Below, piece by piece: positions 18,021-26,983 of a DNA stretch of 64,000 bases. Under the pieces are notes generated by a model that did no database searches, was not told the origin of the DNA, and saw nothing but the letters and a program-made list of their open reading frames with translations. Source of the stretch: Spirosoma montaniterrae (lineage in GTDB: Bacteria > Bacteroidota > Bacteroidia > Cytophagales > Spirosomataceae); the NCBI RefSeq assembly GCF_001988955.1, contig NZ_CP014263.1:248001-312000 (forward strand), in the 5' to 3' direction. A program made the translations under genes and the position numbers. How positions within the stretch are numbered: the first letter of the stretch is position 1; each line of letters starts with the position of its first letter.

Positions 18021-19178
18021 ATGACCTACTACCTGATTGCTGGTGAGCGTTCCGGCGATTTGCACGGCGCGAACCTGATTCGGGCCATTCGGCAGCACGA
18101 CCCGCAGGCGCAATGCCGGGCCTATGGGGGCGAACAGATGGAAGCCGCCGGGGCCGTGCTGGTGCGCCACTACCGGGAGATGGCCTTTATGGGTTTTCTG
18201 GAAGTGGTCCGTAACCTCGGCACCATCCGCCGAATTCTGCGCGAGTGCCAGGCCGATTTGCTGGCGAACCGACCCGACGCGCTTATTCTAATCGACTACG
18301 CGGGTTTCAACTTACGCATGGCCCGGTTTGCCAAAAAACATGGCATTCGGGTGTTTTATTACATCTCACCGAAGGTTTGGGCCTGGAACCAACGACGCGC
18401 CCTCACTATTAAAGCCAACGTCGACAGGCTGTTTACGATTCTGCCCTTTGAAACCGAGTTTTTTGCCCGCTACGATTACGAAGTAGAGTACGTCGGCAAT
18501 CCCCTCCTCGACGCGCTGGCCGACTTCCAGCCCGGCCTGGATTGGCCCGGCCTGGATTGGCCTAGCCCGACGTTTGGCGACGCGCTGAGCGCAAACAACC
18601 GGCCCGTGGTAGCGTTGCTGCCCGGCAGTCGCCGACAGGAGATTACAATGATACTGCCCCTGATGCTGACCGTTACGCGCCGGTTTCCGCAGTACACGTT
18701 CGTGGTCGGCACGGTTAGCAATTTGCCGGAGTCATTATACGACAGTCTGCTGACCGATTACCCTGACGTTCGGCGGGTGAGCGATGCGGCTTATGATTTG
18801 CTGCACGTTGCTACGGCGGCACTCGTAACATCGGGTACGGCAACGCTCGAAACGGCCCTGCTCAATGTGCCGCAGGTGGTATGCTACAAAACAACGGGCG
18901 TTAGTTATGCCATTGCCAAACGGCTCATTGCCGTGCCGTTTATTTCGCTCGTGAACCTGATTGCCAATCGTGCCGTTGTTACTGAGCTGATCCAGAATGA
19001 TCTGACGCCCAGCCGTATCGAGCAGGAATTACGGGCTATTCTGCCCGGTGGCGACCGGCGTGACCAGCAACTGGCCGACTATGCCACTGTCCGGCAAATA
19101 ATGGGCGATCCGGGAGCGTCGGAACGGGCTGGCAAGCGTATGGTCGAACTGGTGGCTGACCAAACAAAAAACCGCTGA
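18021..19178 (+). CDS. lpxB: Lipid-A-disaccharide synthase
   Basis: 385 aa, full length. A GT19 enzyme joining UDP-2,3-diacylglucosamine and lipid X in lipid A synthesis at the inner membrane. Signatures are YLIAGERSGDLHGANLI at the start, EMAFMGFLEVVRNL, YYISPKVWAWNQRR, VGNPLLDAL, LLPGSRRQEI and VTSGTATLETAL. A small exact 15-base tandem duplication at 18531-18560 repeats the residues PGLDW at about 171-180, in a surface loop region where it probably does no harm. Confidence 0.97.
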   Translation: MTYYLIAGERSGDLHGANLIRAIRQHDPQAQCRAYGGEQMEAAGAVLVRHYREMAFMGFLEVVRNLGTIRRILRECQADLLANRPDALILIDYAGFNLRMARFAKKHGIRVFYYISPKVWAWNQRRALTIKANVDRLFTILPFETEFFARYDYEVEYVGNPLLDALADFQPGLDWPGLDWPSPTFGDALSANNRPVVALLPGSRRQEITMILPLMLTVTRRFPQYTFVVGTVSNLPESLYDSLLTDYPDVRRVSDAAYDLLHVATAALVTSGTATLETALLNVPQVVCYKTTGVSYAIAKRLIAVPFISLVNLIANRAVVTELIQNDLTPSRIEQELRAILPGGDRRDQQLADYATVRQIMGDPGASERAGKRMVELVADQTKNR

Positions 19179-19233
19179 ATTCGATTATATTAGTAGGATA
19201 GTTCGCACCTGACTACCACTATCAATCAACGCT

Positions 19234-21588
19234 ATGACGACTTTGACGAACCAGCCGGGTATGCCGGACCAGGAATTACCGAGTGCATCGGTATGGGCTT
19301 ACAATCCCAAAAACGTAGCTTTTATCGGCGATTATCTGCCCCGGCAATGTGGCATTGCTACGTTTACGTCTGATCTGTACAGTTCGTATAATCGGTTTAT
19401 TCCTGATTCAAATGCCATTGTCGTGTCGGTCAACGACACGCCCGAAGGCTATGATTACCCCGCCGAAGTGCGTTATGATTTCTATCAGCACGATCAGGAA
19501 GCGTATCGCCGTGCTGCTGAGTTTCTGAATGCCAAAGACGTTGACGTGGTGTGTTTGCAGCATGAATATGGCATCTTCGGCGGACCGGCAGGAAGCTACA
19601 TCCTGACGCTGCTGCGCAACCTGACGATGCCCGTTGTAACTACGTTTCACACGATTTTGAAAGACCCCAATCAGGATCAGTTGCTGGTGCTGAAAAGTAT
19701 AGCTGATCTATCGGCTCGCGTTGTTTGCATGAGCGAGAAGGGTCGTGATTTTCTGGTTAATATCTACGAAATTCCCGCTGAGAAAATCGACGTAATCGCT
19801 CACGGCATTCCCGACATGCCGTTCGTTGACCCGCATTTTTACAAGGATAAGTTCGGGATGGAGGGTAAGCAAACGCTGCTGACCTTCGGGCTGTTGTCGC
19901 CCAATAAGGGCATTGAAACCATGATTCGCGCGTTGCCACAGATTGTGGAGCAGGTGCCAAACGTGGTGTATATGATTCTGGGGGCTACGCATCCGCACCT
20001 GATTCGGCACGAAGGTGAAGCCTACCGCGACAGTCTCAAAGCCCTTGCTACCAAACTCGGCGTTCGCGACAACGTGCGATTCTACAACCAGTTTGTCGAG
20101 ATCGAAGACCTGCTCGAATACCTCGGCGCGGCTGATATTTACGTTACACCGTATCTGAATCCGGCGCAAATTACCTCTGGTACGCTGTCGTATGCGTTCG
20201 GTTGCGGCAAGGCGGTGGTATCGACGCCCTACTGGCACGCCGAAGAACTACTGGCCGACGGGCGCGGAGTGCTGGTGCCGTTTGGTGATAGTGAGGGGTT
20301 TGCCAATGCTATTATCAACCTGCTGACCGACGAACCGGTGCGCCACGCGCTCCGAAAGAAGGCGTATTTAGTGGGCCGACAGATGATTTGGGAAGAAGCC
20401 ATTCAACGTTATGCCCGTTCGTTTGCGCAGGCCCGGCAGCAGCGTATGATTGTTGTGAGCCGGCAATTACCGCAAAACGCTGATATTGACGGCGGTTCGA
20501 CCTTCAAACTGCCCGCGCTTAAACTCGACCACCTGTTCCGGCTTACCGACTCGACCGGTATGGTGCAGCACGCCCGTTTCCACTTGCCTTTCTACGATGA
20601 AGGGTATTGTTCGGATGACAACGCCCGTGCGTTGATTTTGGCGATATGGCTGCGCGACGCGGGCTTGAGCGACCCGAAAGTAGCCAAAGCCGCTGATAAT
20701 TACGCAGCTTTTCTCAATCACGCCTACAGTGCTGAACACCGCCGGTTCCGCAATTTCATGAGCTACGACCGGCAATGGCTCGAAGACATTGGTTCTGACG
20801 ATAGCACGGGCCGCACCATGTGGGCAATTGGCACGAGTATTGGCCGTGCTACGGATCGTAATACCGTTACGTGGGGTATCAACCTGATTGAGAGCGTATT
20901 GCCAACGATTGTACAGATGGGTTCGCCCCGTGCCTGGGCCTTCGCATTGCTGGGTATTTATGAGTACCAGAAAAAATTTAATGACGACCGGCTGGCAAAA
21001 ACCATCCAGCGACAACTGCTCGACAAACTTATGGCCTGCTACCACGCTACGGCTACTGAAGACTGGCCGTGGTTCGAAAACGTGCTGTCGTATGATAACG
21101 CTGTGCTGGCTCACGTGCTGATTCGGTCGGGCGATAACGCGATGGTGCAGGTTGGGTTGAAAGCACTGCGGTGGTTGCTGAATTTGCAGACCGCACCCAA
21201 AGGGCATTTCCAGCCTATTGGCTCTGATGGATTTTACACCAAAGGCCAGCCCCGCGCCTATTTCGATCAGCAGCCGCTCGAAGCGCAAAGTACGGTATCT
21301 GCCTGCCTGGCCGCTTTTTCGGCGACGGGCGATGCAGAGTGGCACCGTGCCGCCATTCGGGTATTCAACTGGTTTACAGGGCTGAACGATCTGGGTCTGC
21401 CACTTTACGACCCGCAAACGGGCGGCTGTCGCGATGGCTTGCACATCGACCGCGTGAATCAGAATCAGGGGGCAGAATCTACGTTATCGTATCTGCTGGC
21501 ATTGGCTGAGTTATACACGGTGCAGAAACAACAGGCAGAATTGAAAGCAGTTGACACGGCGGTGGCAAAGTTGGTTAAGGCACAGTAG
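19234..21588 (+). CDS. GT4-family glycosyltransferase with C-terminal alpha/alpha-barrel-like domain
   Basis: 784 aa. Residues about 28-400 form a GT-B glycosyltransferase 4: GDYLPRQCGIATFTSDL near the N-terminus, the acceptor-side CLQHEYGIFGGPAG, TFGLLSPNKGIETMIRALP and the C-terminal PYLNPAQITSGTLSYAFGCGKAVVSTPYWHAEELL. Residues about 440-770 are helical with aromatic-rich repeats (YDEGYCSDDNARALILAI, FENVLSYDNAVLAHVL) resembling an (alpha/alpha)6 glycosidase toroid. The GH130 gene follows after 49 bases. Pairing suggests synthesis and turnover of a mannose-type glycan; that role is inference. Confidence 0.88.
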   Translation: MTTLTNQPGMPDQELPSASVWAYNPKNVAFIGDYLPRQCGIATFTSDLYSSYNRFIPDSNAIVVSVNDTPEGYDYPAEVRYDFYQHDQEAYRRAAEFLNAKDVDVVCLQHEYGIFGGPAGSYILTLLRNLTMPVVTTFHTILKDPNQDQLLVLKSIADLSARVVCMSEKGRDFLVNIYEIPAEKIDVIAHGIPDMPFVDPHFYKDKFGMEGKQTLLTFGLLSPNKGIETMIRALPQIVEQVPNVVYMILGATHPHLIRHEGEAYRDSLKALATKLGVRDNVRFYNQFVEIEDLLEYLGAADIYVTPYLNPAQITSGTLSYAFGCGKAVVSTPYWHAEELLADGRGVLVPFGDSEGFANAIINLLTDEPVRHALRKKAYLVGRQMIWEEAIQRYARSFAQARQQRMIVVSRQLPQNADIDGGSTFKLPALKLDHLFRLTDSTGMVQHARFHLPFYDEGYCSDDNARALILAIWLRDAGLSDPKVAKAADNYAAFLNHAYSAEHRRFRNFMSYDRQWLEDIGSDDSTGRTMWAIGTSIGRATDRNTVTWGINLIESVLPTIVQMGSPRAWAFALLGIYEYQKKFNDDRLAKTIQRQLLDKLMACYHATATEDWPWFENVLSYDNAVLAHVLIRSGDNAMVQVGLKALRWLLNLQTAPKGHFQPIGSDGFYTKGQPRAYFDQQPLEAQSTVSACLAAFSATGDAEWHRAAIRVFNWFTGLNDLGLPLYDPQTGGCRDGLHIDRVNQNQGAESTLSYLLALAELYTVQKQQAELKAVDTAVAKLVKAQ

Positions 21589-21637
21589 AATTTTGTTTAT
21601 TGCAGCAAATAAACCACTACACAATACTAAAGAAGTA

Positions 21638-23125
21638 ATGAGTATCAAAGCCACCCGCACCGGCATTGTGTTGCGGCCCGACCCCACCCGCGTGTTGTTT
21701 CGCCCGTTTGAGTTGGGCAGCAGCACTCGTACCCTGAAAATCATTGCCCGCGTTGGCTCGATGACCGACGAAGAGGCCGATAAGAAACTCAATGAAGTGA
21801 TTCGAGAGTTTGGCGGTCGGCATCATAAACTGGAGCGGTTTCTGTTGCAACGCTTCGAGCAAATCAAGCCGCATTTGCTGACCGATGAGCCGCTGGAACT
21901 TGATCGGAAGCTGCTGCTGGGCGCGTATTTCACAATGGAATATTCGCTGGAGTCGGCGGCTCTGTTTAACCCGTCGATGATCTGGCACCCCGACCAGACC
22001 AACGTACCGCCGGGCTACAAACGCTTCATACTCAGTTTGCGGGCTACGGGCGAGGGGCACGTATCATCTATCTCGTTTCGGATGGGCTACATCGACGAAG
22101 AAGGACAGATTGTGTTGCGTAAGCCTTCCCGCTACGTAACGGCTCCCGAAATTGTCCCCGATCAGCGGTTTAAACGGGTGCAGTTTGAACGGAAACTCTA
22201 TGAGCTGCGCCTGGAAAACAGCATTCAGGAGAAAATGATGACCGGGCTGGGAGAGGAGTTTACACTGGCCGAACTCGAAGCGCAGGTCCGGCGTATTTCG
22301 GCTCAGTACCGATATAACGCTGAATATGAAACCATTGCCGCCGGTCTGACGGCTCTCGCCCGCTCGAATTACGAGATTGATTTTGACGACGACCTGAGCT
22401 TAGACGAACGCTGTATTTTTCCGACCTCGCCCAACGAAACCAACGGCATCGAAGACGCCCGCTTCGTACAGTTCACCGACGATAACGGCGACGTAACGTA
22501 TTACGCCACTTACACCGCCTACAACGGGCGCGTTACGTTTCCGCAACTGCTTGAAACCAAAGACTTTACGCATTTTCGGGTCAGTACGCTCAGCGGTGCC
22601 GAAGTGTCGAACAAGGGTATGGCACTGTTTCCGCGTAAAATCAACGGCAAGTACGCGATGATCTCACGGCAGGATGGGGAGAATATCTACCTCATGTATT
22701 CCGACGATCTGTATATCTGGCAAACCAAAGAACTGCTGCTTAAACCAACGCACCACTGGGAATATGTGCAGTTAGGCAACTGCGGGTCGCCTATCGAAAC
22801 TGAAGCAGGCTGGCTCGTGCTAAGCCACGGCGTCGGGCCGATGCGAAAGTACGCCATCGGCGCGTTTCTGCTCGACCTGAACGACCCCGGCAAGGTACTT
22901 GGTCGGCTAACCGAGCCGCTGCTTAGCCCCGATGAAAATGAGCGCGAAGGCTATGTGCCGAATGTGGTGTACAGTTGCGGAGGAGTAGTGCATGGCCGCG
23001 AACTGATTATCCCGTATGCGATGGCCGACTACGCGAGTAGCTTTGCCACAGTAAACGTTGACGAACTGCTGGCCGAACTAACAGGCACGATTAAGCCCGA
23101 ACTAACTCAGGCAGTAGTGGTCTGA
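21638..23125 (+). CDS. GH130-family glycosidase or mannoside phosphorylase
   Basis: 495 aa from MSIKATRTGIVLRPDPTRVLF; earlier in-frame residues read through the intergenic gap. A five-bladed propeller of the GH130 type: FNPSMIWHPDQ, NETNGIEDARFVQFTDDNG, ISRQDGENIYLMYS, GNCGSPIETEAGWLVLSHGVGPMRKY and YSCGGVVHGRELIIPYAMAD. Known members phosphorolyse or hydrolyse beta-mannosides. Co-transcribed with the GT4 gene upstream. Confidence 0.88.
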   Translation: MSIKATRTGIVLRPDPTRVLFRPFELGSSTRTLKIIARVGSMTDEEADKKLNEVIREFGGRHHKLERFLLQRFEQIKPHLLTDEPLELDRKLLLGAYFTMEYSLESAALFNPSMIWHPDQTNVPPGYKRFILSLRATGEGHVSSISFRMGYIDEEGQIVLRKPSRYVTAPEIVPDQRFKRVQFERKLYELRLENSIQEKMMTGLGEEFTLAELEAQVRRISAQYRYNAEYETIAAGLTALARSNYEIDFDDDLSLDERCIFPTSPNETNGIEDARFVQFTDDNGDVTYYATYTAYNGRVTFPQLLETKDFTHFRVSTLSGAEVSNKGMALFPRKINGKYAMISRQDGENIYLMYSDDLYIWQTKELLLKPTHHWEYVQLGNCGSPIETEAGWLVLSHGVGPMRKYAIGAFLLDLNDPGKVLGRLTEPLLSPDENEREGYVPNVVYSCGGVVHGRELIIPYAMADYASSFATVNVDELLAELTGTIKPELTQAVVV

Positions 23126-23583
23126 TTGCCATGAATTTTTAAGGAAGCCGAAGCATCGGCCCGGATAGATAGTACGGATGTTGCGGATTAACACAGATTT
23201 CTCATCTGTAATGATTCGTAACGTTCGTATTTCTATTTTTTACATATAGGTAATTACTCAAAATTATGCAAAAATATAACTAATCTAATGTGAGTAAAAA
23301 TACTTACAAGTAATAACAGCCTATAGTACCCTACTTATTCAACACCACTTTTCTTATTGCTTTATTGAGATTTAACAGATATTATGAACTTTATTTTTTA
23401 GATAAAGTGCTGATTGATAATTATTTGCAACAAAATATGTAAGATATTCCGCAAAGCTGCAAAAGGAGTTCTTTAAATTCTGTCAAAATTATAGACTAAA
23501 GAATTTTGTATTGCATAAATAATTGTACAAATTTGAGTTTGCTTTCTTACCTATATAGTCCATAAAACAAGATCAAGTAGTTC
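23126..23583 (+). other. AT-rich intergenic region before the second SusC/SusD operon
   Basis: 458 bases with no convincing gene. The first part (23155-23207) has a degenerate version of the ggatt..cacagatt words found in the 59246 hairpin. The rest is strongly AT-rich, unlike its surroundings, and presumably holds the promoter and leader of the SusC gene at 23584. Confidence 0.7.
23505..23535 (+). promoter_or_regulatory. Possible Bacteroidota-type promoter for the second SusC/SusD operon
   Basis: TTTG at 23505-23508 and CAAATTTG at 23528-23535 are separated by 19 bases. This resembles the Bacteroidota -33 (TTTG) and -7 (TAnnTTTG) elements with one mismatch in the -7 box. It lies about 50 bases before the SusC start. 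In AT-rich DNA such matches occur by chance, so the call is tentative. Confidence 0.35.
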
Positions 23584-26500
23584 ATGAGAAAACTTTTAAT
23601 GACGCAGCTATTGCTGTGTTTTCTCAGTTTGCCATTGCTGGCGCAGGATGTTGCCATCAGTGGTAAGGTTACGTCGACGGAAGACGGGTCTGTGCTGCCG
23701 GGCGTGAACATTGCCGTAAAAGGCACGTCGCGCGGCACCAGTACCGACGCCGAAGGGACGTACCGACTCAACGTACCGGCGGGTTCGACGCTGGTGTTCA
23801 GCTTTATCGGGTTTGTTACCCAGGAAGTGCCTATCGGCAATCGCACCACGGTCGATGTAGCATTGGCGAGCGATGCGGCCCAGCTTCAGGAAGTGGTTGT
23901 AACGGCCTTGGGTATCAAACGCGATGCCAAATCGATTTCGTTTGCTACGCAGCAGATCAATGCCGAACAGCTTCAGGTGGTGCGGCAACCCGATGCGGGG
24001 AATGCGCTGGCTGGTAAAGTAGCGGGTTTGCAGGTGCTCAGTCAGGCCGGGTCGAAACTTGGTCAGGGTGCTGTGATTCGGATTCGGGGGGCGGCTTCAT
24101 TGGTCGATAAAAACCCGCTCTACGTGGTCGATGGCACTCCGCTGACAGCCGACAGCGGCACCCCGCCTTCGCTCGACATCAACCCCGACGACATCGAAAC
24201 GCTGTCTGTGCTGAAGGGTCCCAACGCTACGGCTCTCTACGGGCAGCGGGGCGACGCTGGTGTGATTGTCATTACGACCAAGAAGGGCCTCGCCCGTAAA
24301 GGTATTGGCATTGACATCAACAGCACCACGACCTTCGATCAGGTCAACATCATTCCGAAATACCAGAATCTGTATGGCGGGGGCGGTTCGTCGGCATGGC
24401 GGACTTTTACGTGGGCACCGGGCAATCCCGTTGAGTGGCAGGCGTTTAATGGTAAGCGTTATCACGACTACACAGACGATTCGTCGTGGGGGCCGCGTTT
24501 AGATGGCTCGGAGTACATTCCGTGGTATGCCTGGTATCCGGGTAGTCCGTACTCGTTCAAAACGGCGTCGTTTACGCCCCAGCCGAACAACGTGCGCGAT
24601 TTCTACAACACGGGCCTGACGCTCAACAATGGCGTGAGTATGCGGGCGGGCGGCACGGGCTACAACCTGCGGCTGTCGTACACGAACGTGAACCAGACGG
24701 GTGTGCTGCCAAACACGTCGCTGCAACGCAACTACATCACGGCGGCCACAACTTTCGACCTGGGCAAAAACCTGACTGCCGGGCTGAACCTGAACTATAC
24801 TACCGACCGCGTAAACGGAAACTTCGACGACGATTACTCGAATTTCTCAGGGGCGGGGTCGTTCAACCAGTGGTTTCACCGCAACCTCGATATGGGCATC
24901 ATGCGCGAGTTGCGCGATTTCCGCACACCCACCGGTGCGCTGGCAAGCTGGAACCACAGCAATCCTACGGCCACCACCAACTTCAGCACGCCGAACTTCA
25001 ACCGGGGCAACTACTGGTATAACTGGTATTCGTATCAGGACAACATTAACTACCAGACCAATCGCGACCGGCTGTTTGGCGACGTGAACCTGACCTACCG
25101 CATCAACGACCACTTCCGGGTGCAGGGCTGGCTGCGCCGGAATCAGCGGCAGACCAATTACGAGAACAAAACGCCGACGATTCTCGAACTCAGCGCGGCC
25201 CAAACGGGCGTGAAAGCTGAATACACCACCGGTGCTGTTACCGAGCGCGAAGACAACTACGAATTCTTAGGTTCTTACGACAACACCTTCGGCGAGTTTG
25301 ACCTGAGCGCGAACGTGGGCGGCAACATCCGCGACAATCGCTACTCGCGGGTCGATATGGCAACAACGGGCGGGCTGTTCGTGCCTGACCTGTTCACCAT
25401 CGGCAACTCGATTGGTACGCCAAATCTGACAAACAACCGCTTCCGCAAAGAAGTACGCAGCTTATATGGCCGGGCCTCGCTGGGCTGGCGCGATATGGTG
25501 TACCTCGAAGTAACGGGACGTAACGACTGGAGTTCGGCCCTGCCTGCCGACCGAAATTCGTATTTCTACCCCTCGGTGGGTGGTAGCTTTGTGTTCTCTG
25601 AACTGACCCGCGACAGGTTGCCGTTTCTATCGTTCGGGAAGCTGCGCGGTAGCTGGGCGCAGGTGGGTTCCGATCTGAACCCGTATCAGTTGGCACTGAA
25701 CTACCAGGTGAATCAGTTCAAATACAACACTAACAGCCTCATTACCACGCCTAACCTGCTGACCAATGCCGAAATCATTCCGTCGCTGTCGTCGGCGTAT
25801 GAAGTGGGCGTTGATCTGCGTTTCCTGAAAAACCGGGCCGGGCTGGCGTTTACGTATTACAAGGAGAACAAAATCAACGAGATTCTGAACGTAGACGTGA
25901 CAACCGCCAGTGGCTTTACCGAAAAGGTAATCAACGCGGGTCGCATCGAGCGTAACGGCATCGAACTGCAATTGACGGGTCAACCCGTTGTGGGCAAAAA
26001 CTTCAACTGGGACGTTGCGCTGAACTTCGCCGTAAATAATTCGCGCGTGATTAGTCTGGGTAGCGTCAACTCGATTCAGGCGACCTCGGCGGTGCCGTTC
26101 GGCTCCTCGCTGCAATCGTTCGACACCAACGATGCGTTTGGGTTTGCTTACGTGATTCATACCGACGGCACCGACAACGGCGGCAACAACCGCTGGGGCC
26201 AACTGCGCGGCAACGGAATTCTGTACGACGAGCAGGGGCGTCCTTTGCTGAACAGAGATCCTGTGACCGGCATCTACACGTATCAGTTTGCGGCTAACCA
26301 GTACTTCGGCTCGGTGCTGCCTGATTTCACGGGTGGTTTGATTAATACGCTGCGGTACAGAAACTTCAACCTCGGCATTGCCATCGACTACCAGAAAGGC
26401 GGCAAATACTTCTCGCTGTCGAACCTGTTCGGTCAGTATTCGGGCTTGTACGCCGAGACTGCGGCTACCAATGACCGGGGCAAAAACGTGCGCGACGACG

Positions 26501-26856
26501 TAGCCGAAGGCGGTGGCGTTCGGGTTCAGGGTGTAAGCAGCACAGGCGAGGCAGTAGATACCTACGTACCAGCTTACGACTATTACCATCAGTTTGGCAA
26601 CAACGGCATCATCAATAATTCGGTGTTCGATGCTTCGTATGTCAAGCTGCGCGAGATAAGTTTCGGTTATAACATTCCGCTCAAGTCGAACCGCTATTTC
26701 CAGGGTATCGGTCTGAGCGTAGTGGCCCGGAATCCGTATCTGCTTTATGCCGCCAACCGCAACATCGACCCTTCGGAGTTATCGCAGCGGTTCGGCGAAA
26801 ACGGTCAGCAGCCCGGTACGCGCTCGCTCGGTTTCAACGTTCGGTTAAGTTTTTAG
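23584..26856 (+). CDS. SusC-family TonB-dependent receptor (intact)
   Basis: 1090 aa. A signal peptide (to about residue 20, LPLLAQD), a carboxypeptidase-regulatory-like domain (about 24-95), a TonB box (EVVVTALGIKRDAKS), the plug (GQGAVIRIRGAASL, NPLYVVDGTPL, VLKGPNATALYGQRGDAGVIVITTKKG) and a barrel ending in a final strand SLGFNVRLSF. Unlike the receptor at 1622 it has no STN domain and no sigma/FecR neighbours, so it is controlled differently. The paired SusD is 127 bases downstream. Confidence 0.96.
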   Translation: MRKLLMTQLLLCFLSLPLLAQDVAISGKVTSTEDGSVLPGVNIAVKGTSRGTSTDAEGTYRLNVPAGSTLVFSFIGFVTQEVPIGNRTTVDVALASDAAQLQEVVVTALGIKRDAKSISFATQQINAEQLQVVRQPDAGNALAGKVAGLQVLSQAGSKLGQGAVIRIRGAASLVDKNPLYVVDGTPLTADSGTPPSLDINPDDIETLSVLKGPNATALYGQRGDAGVIVITTKKGLARKGIGIDINSTTTFDQVNIIPKYQNLYGGGGSSAWRTFTWAPGNPVEWQAFNGKRYHDYTDDSSWGPRLDGSEYIPWYAWYPGSPYSFKTASFTPQPNNVRDFYNTGLTLNNGVSMRAGGTGYNLRLSYTNVNQTGVLPNTSLQRNYITAATTFDLGKNLTAGLNLNYTTDRVNGNFDDDYSNFSGAGSFNQWFHRNLDMGIMRELRDFRTPTGALASWNHSNPTATTNFSTPNFNRGNYWYNWYSYQDNINYQTNRDRLFGDVNLTYRINDHFRVQGWLRRNQRQTNYENKTPTILELSAAQTGVKAEYTTGAVTEREDNYEFLGSYDNTFGEFDLSANVGGNIRDNRYSRVDMATTGGLFVPDLFTIGNSIGTPNLTNNRFRKEVRSLYGRASLGWRDMVYLEVTGRNDWSSALPADRNSYFYPSVGGSFVFSELTRDRLPFLSFGKLRGSWAQVGSDLNPYQLALNYQVNQFKYNTNSLITTPNLLTNAEIIPSLSSAYEVGVDLRFLKNRAGLAFTYYKENKINEILNVDVTTASGFTEKVINAGRIERNGIELQLTGQPVVGKNFNWDVALNFAVNNSRVISLGSVNSIQATSAVPFGSSLQSFDTNDAFGFAYVIHTDGTDNGGNNRWGQLRGNGILYDEQGRPLLNRDPVTGIYTYQFAANQYFGSVLPDFTGGLINTLRYRNFNLGIAIDYQKGGKYFSLSNLFGQYSGLYAETAATNDRGKNVRDDVAEGGGVRVQGVSSTGEAVDTYVPAYDYYHQFGNNGIINNSVFDASYVKLREISFGYNIPLKSNRYFQGIGLSVVARNPYLLYAANRNIDPSELSQRFGENGQQPGTRSLGFNVRLSF

Positions 26857-26865
26857 TAAGAGTTA

Positions 26866-26963
26866 TGACACAGAGATTCGCTGAGATAACACAGAGATAC
26901 ACCGAGATGATTTTAGTAAAAGCTCAGTGTATCTCCGTGCAACCTCTGTGCATCTCTGTGTCA
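26866..26963 (+). repeat. Palindromic repeat, CTCTGTG family, copy 2
   Basis: Imperfect hairpin of about 98 bases, with left arm tgacacagagattcgctgag and right arm ending catctctgtgtca. Same family as 12209-12304. It sits inside the operon between SusC and SusD, where it could alter the message ratio of the two. Confidence 0.85.
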
Positions 26964-26983
26964 CAAAAATTTTTGTAATCACA

